From an uncultured Prevotella sp. (GTDB taxonomy: Bacteria; Bacteroidota; Bacteroidia; Bacteroidales; Bacteroidaceae): DNA of 10,684 nucleotides. Below, in pieces: positions 1 to 7,038 of this stretch. The translations under genes and the position numbers were made by a program. The DNA lies in the NCBI GenBank assembly GCA_900556795.1, contig USQD01000048.1, positions 1 to 10,684 on the forward strand, read 5' to 3'. Within the stretch, counting starts at the first letter, position 1, and each line of letters opens with the position of its first letter. The notes below the pieces were generated by a model, which did no database searches, had not been told where the DNA came from, and saw nothing but the letters and a program-made list of their open reading frames with translations.

Positions 1-19
1 ATGCTATATTGTACTTTAT

Positions 20-51
20 CTTGCGGAATCTGAAAATATTTATTATTTTTG
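20..51 (+). promoter_or_regulatory. Putative Bacteroidetes-type promoter for nhaC
   Basis: A perfect match to the Bacteroidetes -7 consensus TAnnTTTG (TATTTTTG, 44-51) is preceded, about 19-20 bases upstream, by a TTG-containing element (TTGC at 21-24) in the position of the -33 box. Transcription would begin near base 58, leaving a leader of about 110 bases before the nhaC start at 171. That is long for this kind of gene. The leader contains an alternating AT run (about 61-76) and only a weak 5-bp hairpin at 120-131. No riboswitch is recognised. Confidence 0.5.
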
Positions 52-170
52 CACAATATGTACAATATATATATATGAAACTTAACAAAATCCGACATGC
101 GGTGAAATCATCCTGGCATCGTCAGATGACGAATTGTGTCTTTGTGAAATGTATAAGAGAGTATTAACAA

Positions 171-1703
171 ATGGAACAAAAAGAAAATAAACAAAAAACT
201 CAAGCTGCTGAGGAGCAGGTATCCTGCCCACCTCAGCAGCCAGTGGAACCACATCCCTTCATTTCTGTCATACCGCTGGCAGTACTTATCACCCTCATCG
301 TCATGGTTGTCAAACTCTTCCCTGATGATGCCCTGGCGGGTGCCTCTCAGGTGGCCCTCATGATAGCCACAGCCGTTTGTGTAGCACTCGGTATGGGTAT
401 CTATAGGATGAAATGGAATATCTTCGAGGAGATGATCAAAAAGACCGTGGGCGATGCCGGAGTATCTATTCTGATTCTGCTGCTCATCGGAATGATGTCA
501 GCTACCTGGATGATCAGTGGCGTGGTTCCCACATTAATATATTATGGTGTACAGATCATGTCGCCGACCTTTTTCCTACCCTGCGCCTGCATCATCTCCA
601 GCATCATTTCCGTGATGACGGGAACCTCATGGACCACCATTGCCACCATCGGTATTGCTCTGATGGGAATCGGTGAAGCCTTGGGAATACCAGCCCCCTA
701 CACCGCTGAAGCCATCATCTCGGGAGCCTATTTCGGTGATAAGCTCTCACCTATGAGCGATACCACCGTCCTGGCTTCAAGCATAGCCGGTGCCGATCTC
801 TTCTCGCATATCCGCTATATGCTCTACACCACCATACCAAGCATCCTGCTCTCGCTGGTGCTCTATCTCATCATCGGACTCTGCTATGATTCCAAACCTG
901 TGGATATCAGCCAGTATCTTACCGGTCTGAGTCATGGTTTCAATATCTCCCTACTTACGATGCTCGTTCCGGCTTTTACAGGATGGCTCATCTACCGCAA
1001 GACCCCCTCTCTCATCACGCTTCTTCTTTCAGCTCTTTCTGCATGTATCTGTGCCCTCATCCTCCAGCCGGAAGTACTGGTAAAGATTGCTGGCGAAGAC
1101 AACATCACTGCCAAGAGCCTCTTTGAGGGAATCATGACTACCTGCTATACCCACACTCAGGTAGATTGCGACATGGAGAACATCAATGAACTTGTGGCAA
1201 CCCGCGGCATGGCAGGCATGCTCAACACCATCTGGCTCATTCTCTGTGCCATGTGTTTCGGTTCATGTATGGTAGCCAGCGGCATGCTTCACGCTATCAC
1301 CCACGTGCTTCTGAAAAGCATCCACAGCACCATATCACTTGTCTGCAGTACCGTGACATCGGGTGTATTGCTCAATCTCGTTATGGGCGACCAGTTTCTG
1401 AGCATCATCATGAATGCATCTATCTACAAGGATGAATATGCAGAACGAGGCTACCGTCCGGAACTCTTGAGCCGAAGTACAGAGGATAGTGCTACCGTAA
1501 CGAGCGTACTGGTTCCATGGACAGCCTGCGGTATGACGCAGAGTACGGTTCTCGGCATCCCGACACTGGTGTATCTCCCATTCTGCTTCTTCAACATCAT
1601 CAGTCCATTGATGAGTTGTATGGTAGCTATTCTGGGCTTCGTACCCAAGCCCCAACCCAAGGAGGACAAAGCATCTGCAGCGGAAGAGTCTGATATCCAT
1701 TAA
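171..1703 (+). CDS. nhaC: Na+/H+ antiporter, NhaC family
   Basis: This is a polytopic inner-membrane secondary transporter, expected to exchange external H+ for cytoplasmic Na+ and so support pH and sodium homeostasis. The 510-residue protein has a hydrophilic, Gln/Glu-rich N-terminal tail of about 30 residues, then repeated hydrophobic segments (about 31-50, 58-77, 96-118, 132-150, 152-172, 218-240 and more to about 495), then a short charged tail. The family's signature stretches are visible: TGTSWTT at 150-156, and GAYFGDKLSPMSDTT at 185-199 with its conserved Asp residues. A second conserved block (about 409-475) carries GDQF and STEDSATVTS. The length is slightly above the usual 450-500. 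The ATG at 171 is the first in frame, with a weak AAGAGAG purine tract about 12 bases upstream. The gene is monocistronic and convergent with the hexosaminidase gene. The related malate/lactate antiporter MleN belongs to the same family, so the exact substrate is not proven; the family call is firm. Confidence 0.9.
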   Translation: MEQKENKQKTQAAEEQVSCPPQQPVEPHPFISVIPLAVLITLIVMVVKLFPDDALAGASQVALMIATAVCVALGMGIYRMKWNIFEEMIKKTVGDAGVSILILLLIGMMSATWMISGVVPTLIYYGVQIMSPTFFLPCACIISSIISVMTGTSWTTIATIGIALMGIGEALGIPAPYTAEAIISGAYFGDKLSPMSDTTVLASSIAGADLFSHIRYMLYTTIPSILLSLVLYLIIGLCYDSKPVDISQYLTGLSHGFNISLLTMLVPAFTGWLIYRKTPSLITLLLSALSACICALILQPEVLVKIAGEDNITAKSLFEGIMTTCYTHTQVDCDMENINELVATRGMAGMLNTIWLILCAMCFGSCMVASGMLHAITHVLLKSIHSTISLVCSTVTSGVLLNLVMGDQFLSIIMNASIYKDEYAERGYRPELLSRSTEDSATVTSVLVPWTACGMTQSTVLGIPTLVYLPFCFFNIISPLMSCMVAILGFVPKPQPKEDKASAAEESDIH

Positions 1704-1870
1704 ATATATAGGAAATTAACAGATATAGTAGATACTATAATGAAGCTATCCACCCATTTGTAATAGGCATCCACCTCCTTCGTTGAAAATGCCAAAGAAA
1801 AGAACAACTTTCTTCATTTCAAGACACAAAAGAGCCATTCTATATCAGGATTTTAAATGATACAAAACAC

Positions 1871-1917
1871 ATTATGCAGATTGCATTATGTAATCTGCAT
1901 AATGCAATCTGCATAAT
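1871..1917. repeat. Perfect 19-bp inverted repeat in the convergent nhaC/hexosaminidase gap
   Basis: The arms 1871-1889 (ATTATGCAGATTGCATTAT) and 1899-1917 are exact reverse complements around a 9-base loop. The 12-mer AATCTGCATAAT occurs three times here: forward at 1892-1903 and 1906-1917, and inverted at 1871-1882, so two alternative pairings are possible. The position between two convergent stop codons fits a bidirectional terminator. Neither side has a proper T-tract, however; the minus-strand side has only GTGTTTTG after the stem. The remainder of the 1704-1934 gap is AT-rich, and I see no gene in it. A small extra hairpin (1922-1935, stem ATACGA) abuts the hexosaminidase stop codon. 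The role as terminator, protein-binding site or dispersed repeat is undecided. Confidence 0.75.
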
Positions 1918-1934
1918 TCATATACGAAATCGTA

Positions 1935-3944
1935 TTATTTCACGATTATCTCATCAACAAACAGCCAGCCGCCAAAGCTGCTTGGCTTTGCCTGAACACG
2001 GATGTAGCGGGCTGTCTTGCTGCCCTTCCAGGTTAGCGTCTTGAAATTCAGAATCGGCTCCTTGCTCGACTCATACTTCTTGTCGAATACCTGGGTGAAG
2101 TTCTTACCATCCTCACTTACAGATACGGTATATTGAGAAGGATAGAAAATCTCAGGACCGCTGCTCTGCATGAAGTCGGTACCTACACTGCTGATCTTGG
2201 TAGATTTGCCGAGGTCGATGGTCACATCGAAGCAATCCTTGCCGATAAAGCCCTGCCAGCGACCGTCGCCATGAGCCCATCCGCCCATATTACCATCCAC
2301 CAGCGTCTGTTCACCAGCTGCCGGATAGTAGCGGTTGTAAGCATGGTTATAGGTAACCTTGGCACCCACAGCCTTATGCTGCACCGGCTTCATCTTCTCC
2401 TTGCGCTCACCAATCTCCTTCTTCAGATTGAATGGATTCACGCCCTCAGCCTTCAGATGTTCCACCTGTGCCAGGGCACGGGTCTTGAACTCAGGATAGT
2501 TCTTGGTCTTGGTTCCGTTCCAGCCAATCTCAGCCAGAGCCAAGGCACGAGGATAAAGCATATACTCGGCATACTCTGGAGTAGGAATATGCTCGGTCCA
2601 GAGATTCGCCTGAACACCCGTAATCATATTGCGCTCTGCCTCTGGAAGATCGCTTCCCGGCACGTAGCTGTACACCTTCTCGGTAGGAATGAAACCGCCA
2701 TTTGCCACTGGCTGGGTACCCGGCGCATCCTGATACATATCGAAGTAGCAGTAAGCTCCCGGCGACATCACCACATCATAGCCATGCTTGATCGCCTCGT
2801 GTGCCAGTTCGGTGCCACGCCAAACCATCACGGTGGTATTCTTGGAGAGATTTCCGGCTATCACCTCGTCCCAACCCACGAGCTGTCTGCCATGCTCGTT
2901 CAAGAACTTGCCCATGTGGGAAATGAGATGAGCCTGCAATCCATCCACATGGTCGATGCCCAGCTCCTTCATCTTCTTCTGGCAGAGTGCACAACTGCCC
3001 CATGACTTCTTCGCAGCCTCATCGCCACCCACATGGATGTAATGAGAAGGGAAGATATCCATCACCTCTTTCAAGACATTCTCCAGAAAATCGTAGGTAC
3101 CGATGTTGCCCGGACAGAAATCTGCCTGCTTGTAAGGCTCATGGGTACAAGATAACTCTGGATAGGCGGTAAGCACTTCCTCAGAATGACCCGGCATCTC
3201 GATTTCCGGAACGATGGTGATGCCACGCTCGGCAGCATATTTCACCAGGTCGCGGAGTTCATCCTGGGTATAGTAACCACCCTCGGCACCCTCGCTGCCC
3301 TGCTCCAGATACTTGTTGCCATTGGCATTCCAGTCTTTCCACAACTTACCCGAACGCCAGGCTGCAAAGTTGTTGAGTCTAGGATAACGCTTGATTTCAA
3401 TGCGCCATCCTGCAGCATCAGTCAGATGAATATGGAGACGGTTGAACTTATATTCCGACATCACATCAATCTGCTTCTTGAGGAAGGAAATAGGGAAGAA
3501 ATGACGGGAAACATCGAGCATCAATCCACGCCACTTGTAGGCAGGAGCATCCACGATGTCGCAGCATGCGATGCCCTTCTTGGTAGTAAGCTGCTCCATG
3601 GTCTGCCAGGCACGGAGGAAACCTTCGCTGCTGGCGGCACTGATTTCAATGGCATCAGATGCCACATGAAGCCGGTATGCCTCTGGCGAAGAGGCATTGG
3701 CGAGCTTGGTAAACTTCACCACTCGCTTGGCTGCATCATTCACCTTGACATTCCATGCCTTGGTATAGATATTCTCGGCATCAGCGCCTACCTGGTTTTC
3801 TACTTTCACACCGTCGCTGGTGTTGAATACGCCCTTGCCCATCGTAACCTGCTGTGGTTTCGGCAACAGATTCTGAGCCTGAAGGGACGAGGTTAGTAAG
3901 AGTGCCCCGAAAAGGGACAATAGATAGTTGGATTTTTTAGTCAT
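1935..3944 (-). CDS. Secreted beta-N-acetylhexosaminidase (GH20) with C-terminal F5/8-type C domain
   Basis: The enzyme hydrolyses terminal beta-linked GlcNAc/GalNAc from glycans (host N- or O-glycans, chitooligosaccharides) by substrate-assisted catalysis. Of 669 residues, 1-23 form a Sec signal peptide (basic MTKK, hydrophobic core, cleavage after SLQA). No lipobox Cys is seen, so the product is probably periplasmic or released. Residues about 25-130 are the GH20b-like N-terminal domain. The catalytic barrel starts at YKWRGLMLD (136-144, with sugar-binding Arg139). It contains HVGGDE (304-309; Asp308 and Glu309 are the expected polarising residue and acid/base), Trp375, Tyr400/Asp402 and NLWTE (447-451, Trp449). 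Residues about 535-669 resemble an F5/8 type C (CBM32-like) carbohydrate-binding domain ending FVDEIIVK. It lies 80 bases downstream of the gamma subunit gene, with no clear promoter in that gap, so read-through from that operon is possible. All key active-site residues are present. The exact substrate is unknown. Confidence 0.93.
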   Translation of the reverse strand: MTKKSNYLLSLFGALLLTSSLQAQNLLPKPQQVTMGKGVFNTSDGVKVENQVGADAENIYTKAWNVKVNDAAKRVVKFTKLANASSPEAYRLHVASDAIEISAASSEGFLRAWQTMEQLTTKKGIACCDIVDAPAYKWRGLMLDVSRHFFPISFLKKQIDVMSEYKFNRLHIHLTDAAGWRIEIKRYPRLNNFAAWRSGKLWKDWNANGNKYLEQGSEGAEGGYYTQDELRDLVKYAAERGITIVPEIEMPGHSEEVLTAYPELSCTHEPYKQADFCPGNIGTYDFLENVLKEVMDIFPSHYIHVGGDEAAKKSWGSCALCQKKMKELGIDHVDGLQAHLISHMGKFLNEHGRQLVGWDEVIAGNLSKNTTVMVWRGTELAHEAIKHGYDVVMSPGAYCYFDMYQDAPGTQPVANGGFIPTEKVYSYVPGSDLPEAERNMITGVQANLWTEHIPTPEYAEYMLYPRALALAEIGWNGTKTKNYPEFKTRALAQVEHLKAEGVNPFNLKKEIGERKEKMKPVQHKAVGAKVTYNHAYNRYYPAAGEQTLVDGNMGGWAHGDGRWQGFIGKDCFDVTIDLGKSTKISSVGTDFMQSSGPEIFYPSQYTVSVSEDGKNFTQVFDKKYESSKEPILNFKTLTWKGSKTARYIRVQAKPSSFGGWLFVDEIIVK

Positions 3945-3975
3945 ACGGTTTATCTATAAAAAATTAATATCAGTC

Positions 3976-4010
3976 CGCTAAGCTATCGACCTATTGTCTC
4001 TAACTTAGCG
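3976..4010. other. Short inverted repeat between the oxidoreductase gamma gene and the hexosaminidase gene
   Basis: The arms CGCTAAG (3976-3982) and CTTAGCG (4004-4010) are exact reverse complements separated by 21 bases. They lie in the 80-base gap downstream of the gamma subunit stop codon and upstream of the hexosaminidase start. There is no T-run directly after the stem on the minus strand, so it is a poor intrinsic terminator. It could equally be an operator for the hexosaminidase or chance. The gap has no convincing TAnnTTTG -7 box. Confidence 0.3.
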
Positions 4011-4024
4011 TACTATTTTAAAAC

Positions 4025-4573
4025 TTATCGTTCTACTTTCTCGATAATTTTCATTCCCTCTTCCACAGCCTGCATGTTCAATGGAATCAGGTTATGATGG
4101 CGCTCTGGCAACGACTTGAAGAGTGCCTTGTTCAAACCGTCGGTGCTCACCACAGGGCAAACCTTCAGCAGTCCACCCAATACAATCATATTGAACACCT
4201 TTGAATTCTTCATCTCGGCAGCCTTGTCCATCGCATCGATGCGATAGATGGTAATGTCCTTGCGCTGTGGAGGATTCATCACGCCATAACCGTCGTAAAT
4301 CAGGATACCACCTGGCTTAATCTTTGGCTCAAACTTATCGAGCGATGGCTGGTTGAGCACGATGGCTACATCATAATGGCTTAGGATAGGCGAAGAGATG
4401 CGGCTGTCGCTCACGATGACCGTCACGTTGGCTGTACCGCCACGCTGCTCTGGTCCGTAAGCAGGCATCCAAGTTACCTCCTTGTCTTCCATCAGTCCAG
4501 AATAGGCCAGGATCTTTCCCATCGAAAGGACGCCCTGACCACCAAAACCGGATATAATGATTTCTGTCTTCAT
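4025..4573 (-). CDS. korC: 2-oxoacid:ferredoxin oxidoreductase, gamma subunit
   Basis: This is the gamma subunit of a CoA-acylating 2-oxoacid:ferredoxin oxidoreductase (KorC/VorC/PorG type). In this family the gamma domain helps bind CoA and completes the enzyme together with alpha and beta. The 182-residue product begins with the family hallmark GFGGQGV (9-15), followed by TWMPAYGPEQRGGTA (about 34-48) and SSPILSHYD, all diagnostic of this subunit. It ends with a helical VEEGMKIIEKVER tail. The length is typical (about 180). It starts 5 bases after the beta stop codon and is the last subunit gene of the operon. The symbol follows the 2-oxoglutarate enzyme naming. Substrate (2-oxoglutarate, branched-chain 2-oxoacid or other) cannot be read from the sequence. 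Confidence 0.88.
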   Translation of the reverse strand: MKTEIIISGFGGQGVLSMGKILAYSGLMEDKEVTWMPAYGPEQRGGTANVTVIVSDSRISSPILSHYDVAIVLNQPSLDKFEPKIKPGGILIYDGYGVMNPPQRKDITIYRIDAMDKAAEMKNSKVFNMIVLGGLLKVCPVVSTDGLNKALFKSLPERHHNLIPLNMQAVEEGMKIIEKVER

Positions 4574-4578
4574 TGTTC

Positions 4579-5343
4579 TTACAAATTTGTTGTATCCTTC
4601 AAGTCACCCTTAGGATACTGCTTAAACATGTTCTCTTCCATCCACTTGTTTGCCTCAACAGGTGAGAGCTTCCAACCGCTGTTGCAGGTAGAAACGATCT
4701 CTACCAAGCTAGAACCCTTGCCCTGCATACTTGCCTCGAACGCCTTGCGGATTGCCTTCTTTGCCTTCTTGATGCTTGCCACGGTCTCCACACTCTGGCG
4801 GGTTACGTAGCAGGTACCCTGCAGATGGCTGGCAAGTTCGGTGATGTTCAGTGGATAACCATGAAGATCTGCCTCTCGTCCGTAAGGACAGGTAGCGGTT
4901 TTCTGCCCCAACAGGGTGGTTGGAGCCATCTGACCACCGGTCATACCATAGATGGCATTGTTGATGAAGATGATGGCAATGTGCTCGCCACGGTTCAGGG
5001 CGTGGATGGCCTCGCAGGTACCGATGCACGCCAGGTCGCCATCACCCTGATAGGTGAAGACGAGACGGTCTGGCCACAGACGCTTGATACCCGTAGCCAC
5101 AGCTGGAGCACGACCATGCGCAGCTTCCTGCCAGTCGATATCCAAATAGCGGTAAGCGAATACGGCACATCCCACCGGACAAACGCCCACCGTCTTATCC
5201 TCCATGCCCATCTCCTCGATGACCTCGGCAACGAGCTTATGAACTACGCCATGCGAACAGCCCGGACAATAGTGCATCGGGGTATCGTTCATCAGCGTAG
5301 GCTTCTTATATACCAGATTCTCTGGTGAAATTATATCATTCAT
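4579..5343 (-). CDS. korB: 2-oxoacid:ferredoxin oxidoreductase, beta (thiamine-diphosphate-binding) subunit
   Basis: The beta subunit binds thiamine diphosphate and Mg2+ and, in this family, a catalytic Fe-S cluster. The 254-residue protein shows MHYCPGCSHG (23-32), with cysteines 26 and 29 in the position of the conserved CPGC cluster ligands. Further cysteines lie at 55 and 59 (VCPVGC). The pyrophosphate/Mg motif GDGD is at 100-103, paired with INNAIYGMTGGQ (127-138). Many 2-oxoglutarate-type beta subunits have CPGCGHG where this one has CPGCSHG; I would not read substrate from that. Its ATG overlaps the alpha stop codon by 4 bases (5340-5343, ATGA), indicating translational coupling. The length is normal for the two-cysteine-motif, ferredoxin-less beta subunits. 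Confidence 0.9.
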   Translation of the reverse strand: MNDIISPENLVYKKPTLMNDTPMHYCPGCSHGVVHKLVAEVIEEMGMEDKTVGVCPVGCAVFAYRYLDIDWQEAAHGRAPAVATGIKRLWPDRLVFTYQGDGDLACIGTCEAIHALNRGEHIAIIFINNAIYGMTGGQMAPTTLLGQKTATCPYGREADLHGYPLNITELASHLQGTCYVTRQSVETVASIKKAKKAIRKAFEASMQGKGSSLVEIVSTCNSGWKLSPVEANKWMEENMFKQYPKGDLKDTTNL

Positions 5344-6422
5344 TTTATTAACTTCTTTAATGCTTCAACGATTTCCTCTGGCTCCGGTACGATACCGCCC
5401 AGACGGCCAAAGTGCTCAACAGGAGTCTGTCCATTCACAGCCAGGCGCACATCCTGAACCATCTGACCCGCATTGACCTCGGCAACCAGAATACCCTTCT
5501 TGGTCTTGGCGAGTTCATGAATCTCCTTTTCAGGGAAAGGCCAGAGGGTGATAGGACGGAACAGTCCCACCTTGATGCCCTGCTCTCGTGCACTCTCGAT
5601 ACTCTTCTCGGCGATGCGTGCCGCACTTCCGAAGGCAACGATGACATAGTCAGCATCCTCCATCTGCTCCATCTCATATCGAACCTCCGTTTCACGAATC
5701 TTCTGATATTTCTCCTGAAGGGCAATATTGCGCTGCTCCATCACCTCTGGCTTGAGTTCCAGAGAGGTCATGATGTTGACAGGGCGACTCTTAGGACGAC
5801 CGATGGTAGCCCAAGGACACTCCTTCGCAATCTCCTCCTCGGTACGGCGAGGTTTCATAGGTGGCAGCACCACCTTCTCCATCATCTGTCCGATAACGCC
5901 ATCGCTCAGAATCATCGCCGGGTTACGGTACTTGAAGGCAAGAGTGAAGGCAAGATCTACAAAGTCTGCCATCTCCTGAACAGAAGCAGGAGCCAGCACG
6001 ATGACATTATAGTCACCGTTACCACCGCCACGGGTAGCCTGGAAATAATCACTCTGTGAAGGCTGGATGGTACCCAGTCCCGGACCGCCACGCTGCACGT
6101 TGACGATAACACCCGGAATCTCAGCGCCTGCCATGTAAGAGATACCCTCCTGCATCAAGGCCACACCCGGACTTGAGGAAGTGGTAATCACACGTTTGCC
6201 GGCACCGGCACCACCATAAACCATATTGATAGCCGCCACCTCACTCTCAGCCTGCAGAACCACCATGCCTGATGTTTCCCAAGGTTTGAGCAGAGCCAGC
6301 GTCTCTATAATCTCACTTTGAGGAGTGATAGGATAGCCGAAGAAGCCATCCGCACCACATCTGATGCAGGCATGAGCTATCGCCTCATTGCCTTTCATTA
6401 ATGTTACTTCTTGATTTGCCAT
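5340..6422 (-). CDS. vorB: 2-oxoacid:ferredoxin oxidoreductase, alpha subunit (VorB/KorA type)
   Basis: The alpha subunit carries the pyrimidine-binding domain for thiamine diphosphate. With beta, gamma and the ferredoxin subunit it converts a 2-oxoacid plus CoA to acyl-CoA, CO2 and reduced ferredoxin, or the reverse. Of 360 residues, the N-terminal domain has GYPITPQSEI (29-38) and LQAESEVAA (56-64, whose Glu is expected to contact the cofactor). It continues with TSSSPGVALMQEGISYMAGAE (81-101) and NVQRGGPGLGTIQPSQSD (108-125), including Arg111. A transketolase C-terminal-like domain follows from about residue 255 (ADYVIVAFGSAARIAEKSI). The length and these blocks match proteins usually annotated as 3-methyl-2-oxobutanoate dehydrogenase subunit VorB, also named KorA. 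In Bacteroidales such operons are often credited with 2-oxoglutarate synthesis. The gene begins 3 bases after the ferredoxin stop codon. The family is certain; the substrate is open. Confidence 0.92.
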   Translation of the reverse strand: MANQEVTLMKGNEAIAHACIRCGADGFFGYPITPQSEIIETLALLKPWETSGMVVLQAESEVAAINMVYGGAGAGKRVITTSSSPGVALMQEGISYMAGAEIPGVIVNVQRGGPGLGTIQPSQSDYFQATRGGGNGDYNVIVLAPASVQEMADFVDLAFTLAFKYRNPAMILSDGVIGQMMEKVVLPPMKPRRTEEEIAKECPWATIGRPKSRPVNIMTSLELKPEVMEQRNIALQEKYQKIRETEVRYEMEQMEDADYVIVAFGSAARIAEKSIESAREQGIKVGLFRPITLWPFPEKEIHELAKTKKGILVAEVNAGQMVQDVRLAVNGQTPVEHFGRLGGIVPEPEEIVEALKKLIK

Positions 6423-6425
6423 TGA

Positions 6426-6656
6426 TTAATCCTCCTTTTTACGATAAACTGTGATGCAGCCGTCTGGGCAGACGATGGCGCACGATGTACAGCCAACGCA
6501 AGCTTCAGGCACTGCCGCCTCTACATAGCGATAACCATGCACATTGACCTTCTTCTCTGCCAATGCGATGACATGATGAGGACAAGCCTCCACGCAGAGC
6601 GAGCATCCTTTGCAACGCTTGGTATCGACTACAATAGCCCCTTTAATCTTACTCAT
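6426..6656 (-). CDS. korD: 2x[4Fe-4S] ferredoxin-type delta subunit of the 2-oxoacid oxidoreductase
   Basis: This 76-residue electron-transfer subunit wires the thiamine-diphosphate active site to soluble ferredoxin. It has two complete bacterial-ferredoxin cluster motifs: CKGCSLCVEACP (Cys15, 18, 21, 25) and CVGCTSCAIVCP (Cys53, 56, 59, 63). A linker of about 27 residues between them (KKVNVHGYRYVEAAVPEA) is of the kind seen in KorD/VorD-type subunits, and the tail is charged (YRKKED). All eight ligands are present. It is the first catalytic-subunit gene, followed 3 bases later by alpha. The start at 6656 (MSKIKG) is chosen because the only upstream ATG with the same context (6688) is out of frame and stops after five codons. 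Confidence 0.93.
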   Translation of the reverse strand: MSKIKGAIVVDTKRCKGCSLCVEACPHHVIALAEKKVNVHGYRYVEAAVPEACVGCTSCAIVCPDGCITVYRKKED

Positions 6657-6670
6657 ATTCTAATTTTTTT

Positions 6671-6695
6671 CTAATTATCTTTACTCATAGAGTAA
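6671..6695 (-). other. Mini-ORF and small hairpin in the leader of the ferredoxin gene
   Basis: The 68-base gap between the TPR gene and the ferredoxin gene contains a perfect 6-bp hairpin, TTACTC-TAT-GAGTAA (6681-6695). It also contains a five-codon reading frame ATG AGT AAA GAT AAT TAG (6688-6671). This echoes the true ferredoxin start 32 bases downstream, ATG AGT AAG ATT AAA. The two starts are separated by ATTAGAAAAAAATTAG. It may be a partial tandem duplication of the start region, a leader peptide affecting translation, or chance. No promoter consensus was seen in the gap, so the TPR and ferredoxin genes are likely co-transcribed. Confidence 0.3.
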
Positions 6696-6724
6696 TCAAA
6701 CTGCCGCTGTCCACATGTCGGTTG

Positions 6725-6904
6725 TTATGGATTGTAGTAGTCTTTGCAATAGAAGTTCATGATATCATCCAGCATTTCCTTTGCCGCTACAGCCGGACTC
6801 TCCGGGTCCAGCGCTATTGCCTCCATATAGGAGTCAAGAGCACGTTTAAAGTCACCTTGCTTCCGCCAGGCGTTACCTTGCTGATAATATTCTTCTGCTG
6901 TCAT
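6725..6904 (-). CDS. Small TPR-repeat protein heading the oxidoreductase operon
   Basis: This 59-codon gene (MTAEEYYQQG... to ...YCKDYYNP) was found by reading the minus strand upstream of the ferredoxin subunit. Residues 3-36 form one clear tetratricopeptide repeat: A-E-E-Y-Y-Q-Q-G-N-A-W-R-K-Q-G-D-F-K-R-A-L-x-x-Y-x-x-A-I-x-L-D-P. The canonical Gly10, Ala12, Gly17, Ala22, Tyr26, Ala29 and Pro34 positions are filled. A second helix pair (about 37-55, SPAVAAKEMLDDIMNFY) would cap it. A single TPR is a protein-protein interaction module, so it may act as an assembly factor or accessory subunit of the enzyme, but that is inference. It is cytosolic, with no signal or membrane segment. It has a promoter-like element 31 bases upstream and lies 68 bases before the ferredoxin gene. 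A very short TPR gene at this place is, as I recall, common in Bacteroidales. Confidence 0.78.
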   Translation of the reverse strand: MTAEEYYQQGNAWRKQGDFKRALDSYMEAIALDPESPAVAAKEMLDDIMNFYCKDYYNP

Positions 6905-6935
6905 TTTACTCTGTACTATTTTTAGTTTTGCTCTG

Positions 6936-6966
6936 CGAAAGTACGAAAATTATGCTAAGAAAAAGA
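6936..6966 (-). promoter_or_regulatory. Probable promoter of the TPR-oxidoreductase operon
   Basis: Reading the minus strand, TACTTTCG (6943-6936) matches the Bacteroidetes -7 box TAnnTTTG at all but one defined position. A T-rich stretch (TTCTTTT, about 6968-6962) lies roughly where a -33 TTTG would be. Transcription would begin about 25 bases before the TPR gene's ATG at 6904. The match is imperfect at both boxes. Confidence 0.4.
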
Positions 6967-7004
6967 ATAAAAGCCTAAGTTTTAAACTATATTAATGTTG
7001 TTTT

Positions 7005-7038
7005 TCTAAAAAATGCGCACACTATATTTCAAGTGTGC
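7005..7038 (-). terminator. Intrinsic terminator-like hairpin downstream of the trpS-MATE unit
   Basis: On the minus strand, GCACACT (7038-7032) and AGTGTGC (7023-7017) form a perfect 7-bp GC-containing stem with an 8-base loop. It is followed by GCATTTTTTAG, a T-run in the correct place for factor-independent termination. It lies about 64 bases past the MATE stop codon and before the TPR operon promoter, so it would insulate the two units. The rest of the 6905-7101 spacer is AT-rich, and no gene is seen in it. Confidence 0.6.

Noticed and set aside
1704..1870. Search for a small gene or RNA between nhaC and the inverted repeat
   Set aside because: Only tiny frames with frequent stops, no promoter-like box with a downstream terminator, and no similarity to a known RNA that I could recognise.
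2133..3005. Long open frame on the plus strand opposite the hexosaminidase gene (290 codons)
   Set aside because: It is fully antisense to a clear GH20 gene, its translation is rich in His/Leu/Arg with no domain, and it is explained by the codon bias of the real gene.
3186..3896. Plus-strand open frame of 236 codons opposite the hexosaminidase N-terminal half
   Set aside because: Antisense shadow with no recognisable motifs and no promoter or conserved start context.
5412..6059. Plus-strand open frame of 215 codons opposite the alpha subunit gene
   Set aside because: Antisense shadow of an unmistakable VorB/KorA-type gene.
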